A DNA stretch of 64,000 nt. Source: Ramularia collo-cygni. Taxonomy: Eukaryota; Ascomycota; Dothideomycetes; Mycosphaerellales; Mycosphaerellaceae. The notes under the pieces were generated by a model. The model was given only the letters and a program-made list of their open reading frames with translations, had not been told where the DNA came from and did not search any database. Location: contig NW_019716255.1 of assembly GCF_900074925.1 (NCBI RefSeq), positions 4,061,604-4,125,603 on the forward strand, in the 5' to 3' direction. The position numbers and the translations under genes are program-made. This document shows positions 11,983-22,994 of this stretch, in pieces; position 1 is the stretch's first letter, and each line of letters opens with the position of its first letter.

Positions 11983-11993
11983 TCGACGCACGA
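11983..11993. promoter_or_regulatory. AflR-type palindrome TCGACGCACGA
   Basis: Exact TCGN5CGA match about 1 kb upstream of the AflR-like start and 1.2 kb upstream of the AflS-like start. Confidence 0.45.
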
Positions 11994-13011
11994 CTGGCGG
12001 CTTAGTCTGGTGAGTTGAAGTACCTGATCTCTGTCGGACCGATCGACCACTAAAATGTACGATACGTTGTATTATTAGGTTGTGTGCTGCGGAGCGACTC
12101 CGGAAACTGCGTGATTGACAGTGAGACACGTTTCTCCCACGTGGGATCGTGGTGGATGGTTTGCGGTACAGGCAACGATGACGATCTCCTCGATTGTAGT
12201 ATGAGCGTGGCCAATGGACGTGCGTGCTAAGCCATAGTGACTGTCGCTAGATGCAACGCCATAAGCCTTCGGTAAGTGGCTTGGCTTGGTGTTTGATAGT
12301 GACCCTGATTGCGCCCTGATTGCGCCTCGTCAATGCTCCCTAGAACCTGTCTTAGGCGTACGGGGTACAGTCCGAGCTCCCAGGGATCAATAACGTGCTC
12401 CTGTGTGGTTGTTGGAGGGGTAGTTGCAGTGTTACGACCCTCTTCTTGCCTACCACAAGGATGCCGGACCATTCACAGTCCAACGATACACACGGGTCGT
12501 GGCAAGTTGCTGTCTCAATCCCATCCCACGTAGGTGAGACTCCCACATGTTCCTGTTCTTGTATGCGGATAATAAGGACCTGTAAGAGTCGAGCATGTCT
12601 GAGACTAAGGTTCGAGCTCGGGCCGAAAGGCTCGAAAGGGCACACCGCGGCTCTTGCGCGAGCTCTTTGGTCGCCGAATAGGGCTGAAGACTTTCAGATG
12701 TCAGAACCATCACTGTGACCCCGGAAATGAAACGAACCTAATCAGGGCTCACCGTTCTTCCCGCCTGTTGCCGAAATACGTACTGGTGCTGGCGTGGGCG
12801 CGCTAGTCCATAAACCAGGCTGCGCGGCCTCACCAACGCAGCGGGGGATCCACGGTCCATGCGCGTAGGTTGTGGCAGCCTGCGNATCCAGCTCAGGCAC
12901 AGACGAAGATGAGCCCTCGTCAGATAGTGATAAGTGTCGAGGACGCCGGTTTTGTGCACTTCACCACATTGCTGCACACCATTGTACCCCTGTGCAACTT
13001 TTCTCTCGGTC

Positions 13012-14721
13012 ATGGCCACCACCACTCCCCGCAGCACCGATGTTACCAACGAGCAGCAGCGAAACCCTCGCATGGGAAGCAAAACACGCGGCAGCTGTCA
13101 GGCGTGTGCCAATGTCAAGGTGCGATGCAGCAAGGAAAGGCCAACGTGTTCGCGGTGTGAGGACCGCGGGCTGGTGTGCGAGTATCTGCCGTCCAAGAGG
13201 CCCGGGCGGGTTCCCGGGAGCACAAAGGCGGCGAACCCAGATGGTTCCACCGCACCGAGTCGTCGTCGCCGCCNAACGTTGCAGGGGGAGGGCGGCAGCA
13301 ATAGCAGAGTGCCGACGGTGCGGAACCCCTCTGGACAGCAATCGCATCTCGCCCGAGCAGAACGCTCCGCCGCCGAGCCCATCTCACCGCCATCCACCTC
13401 GTCTCACGACCCTGACTTGACCACGGGTCTGGCTGACGACTCTCCATTCCTGGGCTCCTCGGGCAGTGCAATGGACTACTGCTTTGGCTCGGCCGACAAC
13501 AGCGGAGCCCATCCAATGACCCTGGACATGGACATGATGAACACGGGCATGGATTTGGATATCAACCCGGACTCGGGAGCCGACATTGACTGGGAAGCGC
13601 TCATCGCTCAGACCGACTTTTCGCAAATTGACATGTTGTCGTCAAACAACTTCTTTTTGCCCGCCATCGCTTCGACGGACCGTCCCGCTAGCGGCAGCGC
13701 TATGGATGCAGGGGAGATCTCCCCTCACTCGACTGCCTGCCCTCCGCTGAACAACCGACATCAATCTTTTGCGGGTCCCAATTTCACCTTCAGCCCGCAG
13801 ATGCTGGCGTCGCCATCGTTATTGTCGTCCTCATCATCCTCGTCGTCCTCCGCGTTGGGATTGCTGTCCAGNGCTACGAGCGTTAATGGCGCCGCCTCGC
13901 AGGAGTGCATTACTCCTTGCCAGTGTATGCTCCAGGCGCTCGACTTGGTCAAGACTCTCGCTTCAACCCCTACATCGGGCTCCGATGGGACTCCCCCGAC
14001 GAACAATGCTTTTGCGCAGCGCATCATCAGCCTCAATCGACAAGCCATTCAAGTTGCCATGACGGTGCTGGAATGCTCTTTGTGCAGCGACGATCGCTTC
14101 GTTCTCATGGCCTTGATGATGGCCACTACGAAGATTCTGGGTCGCTACGCGCTAGCCGCCGCATTATGCGGCGCCAGTTCCAATGCCGGCACCAGTTCCC
14201 AGGCCACGAGCTCGGTACCAACGCCTAGCTCATCATATATGGCGCAGGAATCNCGCCCGAGTCCAGAATGCTTCAGCCGTCTGATTGAGATTGCACGCGC
14301 TCTGAGTGAAGACTCCCTTTCGTTCCAATCCATCACGAGCAGCACATGTGGCGATTGGTGTCCTAGGCGCGAAGACGTGCAACGCGTTCTCCAAGAACTG
14401 CATGGAGTGCAAAGACTTTTGACGCAGCTGTCAAGACGACTATGGAGTATGCCTTCGACCAACGTCAGCTCAAAAGTCGGCGATGGCTTTTTCGACTCCC
14501 AACCTGCGCAGGTCTCTCAAGGCAACCACTTTGACAGCTATAGTAATAAGCAGTCTCTGCGAGGTGCTTCCCCCTCCGGCTCTACCGCGGTTGCTACAAG
14601 TAGTGGTAGTCCACTTGCGACCCCGCTTCCTCCTGATATGCTCAGCCAGATGGAAGAAAACTTGCGGAGGAATCTATACCTATTCTCAGCAGCGATGAGA
14701 AATGTGCTGAAGAATAGCTGA
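13012..14721 (+). CDS. AflR (MdpE)-like Zn2Cys6 pathway regulator
   Basis: A single open frame gives 569 residues from the ATG at 13012; an earlier in-frame ATG (12934) would add 26 residues unlike the family. The binuclear zinc cluster starts with GSCQACANVKVRCSKERPTC and has six Cys spaced 2-6-6-2-6, the AflR pattern, followed by the AflR-like basic linker EYLPSKRPGR. The rest is Ser/Pro/Ala-rich, with a short Cys-containing segment (CITPCQCMLQALDLV) like the C-terminal AflR domain. Three ambiguous bases (13274, 13872, 14253) leave the frame open. It most likely activates the surrounding anthraquinone genes from the nucleus with the AflS-like partner. An intronless gene is usual for aflR. 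Confidence 0.88.
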   Translation: MATTTPRSTDVTNEQQRNPRMGSKTRGSCQACANVKVRCSKERPTCSRCEDRGLVCEYLPSKRPGRVPGSTKAANPDGSTAPSRRRRXTLQGEGGSNSRVPTVRNPSGQQSHLARAERSAAEPISPPSTSSHDPDLTTGLADDSPFLGSSGSAMDYCFGSADNSGAHPMTLDMDMMNTGMDLDINPDSGADIDWEALIAQTDFSQIDMLSSNNFFLPAIASTDRPASGSAMDAGEISPHSTACPPLNNRHQSFAGPNFTFSPQMLASPSLLSSSSSSSSSALGLLSXATSVNGAASQECITPCQCMLQALDLVKTLASTPTSGSDGTPPTNNAFAQRIISLNRQAIQVAMTVLECSLCSDDRFVLMALMMATTKILGRYALAAALCGASSNAGTSSQATSSVPTPSSSYMAQEXRPSPECFSRLIEIARALSEDSLSFQSITSSTCGDWCPRREDVQRVLQELHGVQRLLTQLSRRLWSMPSTNVSSKVGDGFFDSQPAQVSQGNHFDSYSNKQSLRGASPSGSTAVATSSGSPLATPLPPDMLSQMEENLRRNLYLFSAAMRNVLKNS

Positions 14722-15072
14722 ACATTTCAAATAGACTTAACTTTAGTCACAAGGAGATGCATTTTCTCATCAACGACTGCAATTCCCACCAACATCATGC
14801 TTGCAAACGCGATCGAGAATCTCTCCTAATGTGACCCTTTTCAGTTTCGTTCAGATGGCTTCTGAGCTCTGTCGTCCGAGCTAGGCTGTGACTGTGATTG
14901 CAAGAAGCACTGCGACTGGTCGGGTAGAGCCCTTTCCATCGATCCAAACCTACTGACACACATACCCCACATCGGCATGATGGTCAAAGAAATGTTCAAG
15001 TAGCAAAGGAACTGTTTCTAAGTGCATTCCAGAACAAACGATCTAAAATAATAATCGATCCACCGCATCCGA
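14722..15072. other. Convergent intergenic region
   Basis: A 351-bp gap between the 3' ends of the AflR-like gene and the NmrA-like gene. Nothing recognised beyond presumed 3' UTRs. Confidence 0.5.
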
Positions 15073-15855
15073 TCAAGAAGGTCCCGTTCCCGAAGGAAGA
15101 TACTCGTGCAAGAAGGGGAAATAGAAGCGCAACAAGCCAAACAAGATACATCTGGGCGTCCCACCCGGAAACTTTGCCTTCCCATTGGCATTCACAACAC
15201 CAACATTTTTATTATCCCAGCGACCCTTCTCATCGCTCGCCGCCTCAATCATGCCCGCCGCGATATCCAAGTATGAAACAAACGACTCTTCATCATCGAG
15301 AGTGAGTCGATGTCCACGCTGGATATCCAACGATAATCCTCCAGGTTTGATATACACGCACTTGACCCAGTCCTCGTTGGCTCGGAGGATGTCTTCGGCG
15401 AGCTCCAAATCCTTGTAGACGTGCCAGGCGGATCTGCGAACAATGGCGTTGACCCAAGGGTTCTTGCGACTTATCCAAGGGTCGATGGTTGCGGAGGACA
15501 AGAGGACGAGTCTTGGGATGGCTGCACCGGCATCTTTCGATTTCTTGAGTGCTGCAATTACAGTTCGGACGAGATCTTGACTGATGTGGCAGTTGGGGAT
15601 GTTGTCGTTGGTTGAGGCTGTGAGGAAGACGGAACTGCACTCCCACATGGCTTTGGCGAGGACGTCGACATCGGTGATGCTGCCGGTGTAGACTTCCACT
15701 CGGGTTGTGTTGGCGACTGCGGGAGCCAGGCGGACCAGCTTGCTTCTATCGCGACAGTAAACTTTGATCGTTGCATCCGTGGTTTCTAGAAGGAGGTTGA
15801 GTAGTGCCAGTCCGCAGTTGCCGGTTGCGCCGAGGATGGAGTAAGATGCCACCAT
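15073..15855 (-). CDS. NmrA/AvfA-like NAD(P)-binding oxidoreductase
   Basis: An uninterrupted frame of 260 residues. The N-terminus carries the Rossmann motif ILGATGNCGLALL typical of NmrA-like/atypical SDR proteins. Mid-protein there is LVLLSSATIDPW and a conserved-looking IKPGGL. The size and motif fit AvfA-like proteins of aflatoxin-type clusters and the NmrA-like oxidoreductases of emodin-derived pathways, where they act on anthraquinone or hydroquinone intermediates. It is divergent from the versicolorin-reductase-like SDR over 470 bp, suggesting co-expression. NmrA proteins can also be NAD(P) sensors without catalysis, so a catalytic role is inferred from the cluster. Confidence 0.75.
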   Translation of the reverse strand: MVASYSILGATGNCGLALLNLLLETTDATIKVYCRDRSKLVRLAPAVANTTRVEVYTGSITDVDVLAKAMWECSSVFLTASTNDNIPNCHISQDLVRTVIAALKKSKDAGAAIPRLVLLSSATIDPWISRKNPWVNAIVRRSAWHVYKDLELAEDILRANEDWVKCVYIKPGGLSLDIQRGHRLTLDDEESFVSYLDIAAGMIEAASDEKGRWDNKNVGVVNANGKAKFPGGTPRCILFGLLRFYFPFLHEYLPSGTGPS

Positions 15856-16325
15856 GTTGACGAATCTGAACCTGGTTCAGTAAGGAAGCGTTGCACAAGA
15901 ACGGAAAACGGTCGACGAATGTATTGCGTTGGATGTTATGACTTGCACGCACTCATCAGTGACGCTCCAATATCGGGATTCTCTTGATCCGAAACTCCGT
16001 TCCTCGAGAACCTGCATTGTCCCGAGTCGAACGTTCCACCATCATGCCATCCATGTATGCATACATTGAAAGGTGCAACAGCACAAATTCCGAAGTCTTG
16101 GGTCTTGTAAATGTTCCGCTTTCGCGATTGACCCGCGAACCCTTGGACGCGAGAAAAAGCCGGAGGATGGAACCTGGCATTCACCGAACAGATAAGACTG
16201 CAAGTCAAGGTTGCGGAAATGATATTGAAGTACTCTCTTCACGCTTAATTCAGGAGATCAACAACTTGACCATCTCAACTCACCCTACTGTCGTACCTTG
16301 AGCCCGAACGAATCACCTCGCCACC
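15856..16325. promoter_or_regulatory. Bidirectional promoter, NmrA-like / SDR
   Basis: 470 bp between two divergent tailoring genes. It contains one TCGN5CGG site (15997-16007). Confidence 0.6.
15997..16007 (-). promoter_or_regulatory. AflR-type site TCGN5CGG
   Basis: Plus strand CCGTTCCTCGA, minus strand TCGAGGAACGG, matching TCGN5CGR, inside the shared promoter of the NmrA-like and SDR genes. Confidence 0.4.
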
Positions 16326-17120
16326 ATGTCTGCAGCATACGTTCCTGGCCGTCTCGACGGTAAAGTCGCCATCGTCACTGGCTCTGGTCGCGGAATTGGC
16401 GCCGCTGTCGCTATTCACCTGGGAAAGCTTGGAGCCAAGGTTGTTGTCAACTACGCTGCTTCCAAGACACACGCCGAGAAAGTTGTCGCGACGATCAAGG
16501 AGAACGGATCTGAGGCCATTGCACTTCAAGCTGACGTGCGTAATGTCTCCGAGACAGTCAAGCTTTTCGAGGCCGCTGTCGCACACTTCGGTCACCTAGA
16601 CATCGCTGTCAGCAATGCAGGTGTTGTTAGCTTTGGCCACTTCAAGGATGTCACCGAGGAGGAGTTTGACCGGGTTTTCAACCTCAACACACGTGGCCAG
16701 TTCTTCGTCGCACGCGAGGCTTACAAGCACCTTAGCGAGGGAGGCCGCATTATCATGACGTCGTCCAACACTTCCAAGGACTTCAGCGTACCAAAGCACT
16801 CCCTCTACTCGGGTTCCAAGGGCGCCATCGACTCGTTTGTGCGCATCTTCTCCAAGGACGCCGGCGACAAGAAGATCACCGTCAACGGCGTGGCACCTGG
16901 CGGCACAGTCACAGACATGTTCCACGATGTATCCCAGCATTACATTCCTGGAGGCGAGAAGTTCAGTCCAGAGGAGCGCCAGAACATGGCCGCTCACGCT
17001 TCGCCATTGCACCGCAACGGATGGCCAGAGGATATTGCCAAGGTTGTGGGTTTCCTTGCCAGCAGTGAGGCCGAGTGGATCAACGGAAAGGTCCTGACAT
17101 TGGACGGAGGTGCGGCCTAG
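16326..17120 (+). CDS. Versicolorin reductase / MdpC-like SDR ketoreductase
   Basis: Single exon of 264 residues. It is a classical SDR: cofactor motif VTGSGRGIGAAVA, NNAG-equivalent SNAGVV, catalytic Ser in MTSSNTSKDF, YSGSKG catalytic Tyr/Lys, and a C-terminal NGKVLTLDGG. This is the signature of the Ver-1/tetrahydroxynaphthalene-reductase group. In emodin-type clusters MdpC reduces emodin hydroquinone as the first step of deoxygenation to chrysophanol. The scytalone-dehydratase-like gene at 26827 supplies the matching dehydration. A melanin-type naphthol reductase is the main alternative, but the cluster argues for an anthraquinone substrate. Confidence 0.88.
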   Translation: MSAAYVPGRLDGKVAIVTGSGRGIGAAVAIHLGKLGAKVVVNYAASKTHAEKVVATIKENGSEAIALQADVRNVSETVKLFEAAVAHFGHLDIAVSNAGVVSFGHFKDVTEEEFDRVFNLNTRGQFFVAREAYKHLSEGGRIIMTSSNTSKDFSVPKHSLYSGSKGAIDSFVRIFSKDAGDKKITVNGVAPGGTVTDMFHDVSQHYIPGGEKFSPEERQNMAAHASPLHRNGWPEDIAKVVGFLASSEAEWINGKVLTLDGGAA

Positions 17121-18142
17121 ATTGCCAGGAAAAGCGGTCCTTTTGCATCGCACATAGTTGTTGAGATACTCCAGTAGTGATAGACTTGCAAATTTTGTCA
17201 GAAGTGCTTTCGTGGCTTGAGATGAATGGAGAGTGTCCTTGTTCAAAATGCTTTCTCTCCAAGTTCAATCTTGAATGTCTTCTTCGAGTTGGTGTCAGTT
17301 GATATGTCTGTCATGGTAGTGTTCCGCCTTTATGACTCAGCGGGATNGACCGCCATGGCTGTGACAGCGCGTTGTCGTCACTTGACGCCCCTCCAAGCAT
17401 ACCAGTCGGATCGATTGGAGGGCGCACCCTGTCTTCGCTTGCTCCATGGGCCGAGAACCTTGCTTCGCCGCAAAGCTCTGACATTTCCACCCAGAACATG
17501 CAGAACATGTGGGAACAGCGCACACCAGACCCCGGTTTATCATGTTCTCGCTGGGTGAGTGAGATGGAAGAAAGTGCGTGGCAATCCTCCGCCTTCCCAC
17601 ACGTGACGTTCACTTTACCATGATCAAGCGCTTATTCATTAAAATTAGAACAAGACGTAGCGCCGCTGCCCTTCTTCTCACGGTCGGGACATTTCACAAA
17701 GGAGATCATCGAAAACGAACGCCGCGAGGACTTCATTTCAGCAAATGTTCCGCTGACAAAACGGAGAATTCATTCAATATATATCATGATACATCCCTCT
17801 GATCCCTGCAGGCTGCTGCTTCCAACAAACCAACCACCATCTACAGTTTTCGTCGTCATCGGCCTCTCAAGCGTAGATCGTAGATCTTCTGCTGCATTCG
17901 CTGTTCTGCCTCCGGCATACCTTCCTTTTTTCACCCTCCTTTGTTCTGCCCTCCGGACCCGCGGGGCCCGCACAGAAACTCTGGCCTTTTGAATAAAGAT
18001 CACTGCTCTCCACAGTCTTCCTGCTTGCCGGACATTGCGACGGCTGCACCATCGTTGTCAGGAATGAAATAACGAGGTCTGATTTGTAGACCCAGCTGTC
18101 AATTTCGACCAAGCCCGGCGACAAGCCACTTCTTTTAGCAAA
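17121..18142. other. Intergenic region upstream of the ABC transporter
   Basis: About 1 kb with no supported gene. The left part should hold the SDR 3' UTR and the right part the ABC transporter promoter. Ambiguous base at 17347. No exact AflR palindrome seen. Confidence 0.5.
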
Positions 18143-21100
18143 ATGGCCGTCGAATCGTACGAACTCCCGTCCAGATCGAAGGAGCGACCGACAACATCTT
18201 CCACTGGTTGGCAATTGGAAAAGGTCGATTCAAACGATCCAACCGAACGATCGCCAGCAACTTCCGTGCATAATGAATCGACTGAGAAACCCGAGGAAAA
18301 GACGGGCAGCTTCAAGGATTACATGGTTGGTGAATATGCCCACAGCTAGAGAGCGGCTCGCTAACGCGCGACTACGTACAACAGAGGCTGTTCCAATATT
18401 CNGATCGATTGGATATAACCCTTTATTTCGTTTCATTCATCTGTGCTATTGCCTCCGGAGCCTCGCTTCCGTTGATGGCCTTGATTTTCGGCTCTTCAAC
18501 GACATCTTTCAACAATTTCGGCAGTGGAAGTGACAGCGCAGACGCCTTTCGCAAAAATGTCGACGGCCTGGTACTGTGGTTTGTGTATTTGTTCATCGGA
18601 AGATTCGTCGTCGGCTACATTGGCACTTTGTGCTCATGTGTCGCCGGTGCTCGAACCACAAACGCAGTTCGGAAAGCCTTCCTTGAGAGCCTATTGAGGA
18701 AACAGATCTCGCATTTTGATGCCAGCGATAATGGCTCCGTGGCAGCGCAGGTCACTACCAATGGCTCTCGCATGTGAGTCTCAAACAATCGATCGGCAAC
18801 TCTACTCTAGCTAACCTCTGCGTTTGACATTTAGCAACACAGGTATCGCAGATAAGCTTTACAATGGCGTCCAAGGTATTGCGCTCTTTTTCTCGGCATT
18901 CATCGTTGCCCTTTATAAACAGCCTGTAAGTTGTGAAGACTGCATCTGCAGAACAGCTCGACGATCCCCCCAGCGTTGTGCTAGGTCTTTGGCCCATATC
19001 CGTATTGCTTGAATTATCGCTGACTGCTTTTACTTTGCCTCCAGGTTCTGGCGATCATCACTATGAGCATCATTCCATGTATCATGCTGGGTATCGGAGG
19101 CTCTATCGCGCTTGATGCTCCGATTGAATCCAGGATTGTGAGTTATGAAGTCAACCAACAAATCTATCATACACTGACTGTTATATGCACCTAGAATGCC
19201 ATCTATTCTCACGCTGCGAATATCGCGCAAGATGCACTCGGCTCCGTCAAGACCATGTTCGCTTTTGGAGCCGAGAAGCAAATTGTACAGCAGTACGAGG
19301 AACAACTGGCCAAGGCCCATGAGGAGGGAAAGAAAAAGTCCCTGATCTATGGCGTCCTCTTCTCCGCCCAGTACTTCTTCGTGCTTTCTGGAACCGCACT
19401 CGCTTTCTGGCAAGGATTCCGCATGTTCCAAAGTGGACAGATTGCAAATGCGGGTGTCGTCATGACCGTGGTGCTCAGCGTGTCACTCGGAGCGACTTCC
19501 GTGATCTCGGTCCTGCCCCTTGTAATGGCAATCTCTAACGCGGTCTCGTCTGCTGGTGAACTTTTTGCCGTTATAGACAAGCCAACTACCATCGATCCTC
19601 TTTCCCCCGAGGGTAAGAAGCCGGCATCATTCGCTGGCGACATCGAGTTCCAAGATGTGCGCTTTGCTTATCCCGCCCGCCCAACAGCCACAGTTCTTCA
19701 TGGCCTCAACCTGCGCATCCCAGCTGGAAAGACAACCGCTCTGGTTGGACCTAGTGGCTGTGGAAAGTCTACAGTCGTTGGTCTGCTCGAGCGCTGGTAT
19801 GAGCCTTCGTCGGGCCACGTCTTGCTGGATGGAGAGGACATTGCCAACTTCAACACTCAATGGGTGCGCAGCAATATCCGACTGGTGCAGCAGGAACCAA
19901 CCTTGTTCACAGGAACCGTGTTCCAGAATGTGGTCAATGGACTTGTCGGCGAGCAATGCAACATGACCGAGGAAGCTCAGATGCAGCTTGTCAAGCAGGC
20001 TTGCAAGGATGCGGATGCCCACGATTTCATATCCAAATTGCCAGAGGGATACTATACCCAGATTGGAGAGCGTGGCGGTATGCTGAGCGGTGGGCAGCTG
20101 CAACGAATCTCCATTGCCCGCAGTATCATCTCCGACCCCAAGGTGTTGCTTTGTGACGAGGCAACTAGCGCTCTGGATCCTCGTGCGGAAACGGTGGTTC
20201 AGGCCGCTTTGCAGCACATCTCGACAACCAAGCACATCACTACCCTGATCATTGCTCATAAGCTCACCACGGTCATGGCTGCAGACAACATCGCTGTCAT
20301 CAACAGCGGTAGAGTTGTCGAACAGGGTTCTCACAACGAGCTGCTCCAGCGCGACGGCCTCTACGCCGCCATGGTACGTTCTCAGGACCTAGGAACTGGA
20401 AGTGCGCGCGACGAACCATCTTCCATCGAGAATGAGAAGCAAGATGTACACGGCTCTGAGANGGATCTCCAACGGACACAGTCTGAATCCGCGGCCAAGT
20501 TACAACAGCAATCAGTGGAATACCTCTCAGCCGGAACACTCAACTACTCGATCCTGAAATGCGTCTACATTATGATCAAGGAGAACGGATCGCTATTGCC
20601 TTGGTATCTGGTCCTGTGCGCGGCCTATGTCATGGTTGGCGGCACATATCCCGCACAAGCCGTCATCTTCGCTAAACTCATCAACGTCTTCATCCTACCC
20701 GCAGCAGAGGCAAAGACCCAGGCAGACTTCTATGCGCTCATGTTCTTCGTGGTCGCACTTGCTAACCTCGTCGGGTACTTTTTCGTGGGCATTTCGACAA
20801 ACGTTATTGGGCAGACCATGACCCACCGCTACCGTCGCGAAATGCTGGAACACATTGTGTCCTTTGATCTGGACTTTCACGACTGCCCGGAGAATTCTTC
20901 AGGAGCGCTCACAGCTCGGCTTTCATCCGTACCTGCGGCCATCCAGGAGCTGATGGGTCAAAACATCGGATTGTTTCTTACCGTTATCGTGAATGTAATC
21001 GCATCCAGCCTCCTCGGGATCGCATATGGATGGAAGCTTGGTCTCACTGTCGTTTTCGGCGGCTTGACCGTCATCATTGGCGCTGGCTTCATTCGAGTTC

Positions 21101-22365
21101 GACTGGATCAGGCCCTAGAAGCGCAGACGGAAAAGCAATACTCCAAGAGCGCTAGCTTGGCTGCCGAAGCCGTAGGCGCCATCAGGACGGTCAGTTTGCT
21201 GACCATGGAGACATCGGTGCTAGAGGAATACAAGGGAGTGCTGGATGGCATCGTATCACAGGTCATTCGAAGCTTGGTAAGTCAAACGTCTGCATTCTGA
21301 AAACACGAGCTAACTTCCAAACAGATTGTCACATTAATACCTTACATCTTCTCGCAATCTGCGGAATTTCTGGTCCTTGCACTGGGTTTCTGGTACGGCA
21401 GTCGCTTGGCCGCCAGTGGAGAGTACACCATTACACAATTCTTCACCATCTTTATTGCCGTGGTGTTCGGAGGACAAGCCGCCGCCCAGATGTTCACGTA
21501 CACCACATCTTTGACCAAGACTGTGAGCGGCGCCAACTACATGCTATGGCTTCGGACCATCAAGCCCACCATCCGGGTCACGGACGACAACAAAGACCGC
21601 GGACCTACTGGAGACGATTTGACCGTACGAGCCGACAAACTTGAGTTCCGTTACAAGCAGCGAATGTCGACACCGGTTCTCAAAGGCATCTCGATCCAAA
21701 TCAATCCCAGCTCTTATGTAGCATTTGTTGGACCTTCGGGCTGCGGAAAGAGCACCGTCATTTCCCTACTGGAGCGATTCTACGACCCAACTGCCGGCAG
21801 CTTGACCGTGAATGGAGATGCCATCTCTAGCCTTTCGCCAGTGTTGTACCGACGGCAATTGTCCCTCGTGCAGCAGAACCCTCCACTCTATCTCGGCTCC
21901 GTCCGTGACAACATCTGCGTCGGACTTGATAAGGATCCTTCTGACTCGGAGATTCGATCTGCATGCGAGCAGGCGAATGTATACGACTTCCTCAAGTCCC
22001 TACCAGAAGGCTTGAACACAACCTGCGGCTCTCGCGGTCTGCAATTCTCCGGTGGTCAGAGACAGCGAATTGCTGTTGCGAGAGCTTTGATCCGAAATCC
22101 CAGAATCCTCCTACTGGACGAAGCAACCTCAGCATTGGACACGCACAGTGAGAAGATTGTCCAAGAAGCGCTGAACCGAGCAGCTGCGGATCATGGACGT
22201 GTTACTGTTGCTGTTGCACATCGTCTCAGCACGGTCAGGCACGCGGACACCATCTTTGTGGTTGAAGCAGGGAATATTTATGAGCAAGGAACACACGATG
22301 AGCTTTTGGCGTTGAGAGGAAAGTACTACGCGATGTGTTTGGCACAATCTTTCGATCAGGGTTAG
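18143..22365 (+). CDS. Full-size ABC-B (MDR-type) multidrug/toxin exporter
   Basis: Six exons (18143-18325, 18385-18773, 18835-18925, 19045-19137, 19195-21276, 21325-22365) join in phase to give 1292 residues. The layout is membrane domain, nucleotide-binding domain, membrane domain, nucleotide-binding domain. Walker A motifs (GPSGCGKST) sit near residues 436 and 1081; signature motifs are LSGGQLQRISIAR and FSGGQRQRIAVARA; Walker B-type stretches are VLLCDEATSALD and ILLLDEATSALD. The N-terminal ~60 residues are charged and hydrophilic. It is an ATP-driven exporter, probably in the plasma or vacuolar membrane, and may remove the pigment made by the cluster. Ambiguous bases at 18402 and 20462 keep the frame. 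The third intron is the longest (119 bp) and its boundaries are the least certain. Confidence 0.9.
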
Positions 22366-22994
22366 CGATTGCCAGACTTGGCTATAGATTAATAGATTGT
22401 ACGACTATAATGCATGTTTTTTGTGGAACGATCTTATCGCTCCATTCGTCCTCCTCCGCTGTCTTTCGCCGTTCTCCATTCGTTCCATCCGGGTACCAAC
22501 CTCCTGGAACATAGCACACCTAGCCCTGCGCGGTGTTCGGATTTAGCCGGACTTTACAGAGTGGATCAAGGTGAGGCTTAATAGACAACAGTATAGCTAC
22601 ACTGCATTACCCACAAAGCGCGCCTGATGCTAGCTCCTTACATCGAATTGCTATAAGAAAGGTAACGTTCAAATGAAACGTGTCCATGCATTTTCGCATC
22701 AATGTACGGGTCGATTTGGCCCGTCAAGGACTTCTCGGCGGAATCCTCGCGGTTTAGATATACCGCAAAAAAAAAAAGCCATGATTGCTCCGTACCCAGA
22801 ACCCGACCCCGAAGGCTCAGGGAGAGATGCTCCATAGTATACCTTAGCTATGTATACCGAAAGGCGATATACTCCTGTTCATTCCAAGCCTGCACCAGCT
22901 TGTTAAAATCCGGAGAAAAAAAATTGCAAACCGCAAGCAAGCAAGCAAGCAATTCCGCCCCCCCCCCAAATCCAGCTCCTCCAGCTCCACCACG
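22366..22994. other. Intergenic, promoter of flavin monooxygenase 2
   Basis: 629 bp with no gene. A TCGN5CGG site lies at 22857-22867, and a run of nine C residues plus a (CAAG)n stretch sits just before the start codon of the next gene. Confidence 0.5.
22857..22867 (-). promoter_or_regulatory. AflR-type site TCGN5CGG
   Basis: Plus strand CCGAAAGGCGA, minus strand TCGCCTTTCGG, matching TCGN5CGR and lying 128 bp upstream of the monooxygenase ATG at 22995, a plausible distance for an activator site. Confidence 0.45.

Larger units (their letters stand above)
10805..13011. promoter_or_regulatory. Long bidirectional regulatory region, aflS-like / aflR-like
   Basis: This 2.2-kb region separates the divergent AflS-like and AflR-like genes. 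It holds two exact TCGN5CGA palindromes and one TCGN5CGG site (listed separately), consistent with autoregulation. Short open frames inside it (for example 11124-11606 on the plus strand) show no domains and are not called. Ambiguous bases at 11704 and 12885. Confidence 0.6.

Noticed and set aside
12934..13011. Earlier start codon for the AflR-like protein
   Set aside because: The extra 26 residues are Cys/Pro-rich and unlike the family; the ATG at 13012 gives a normal N-terminus.
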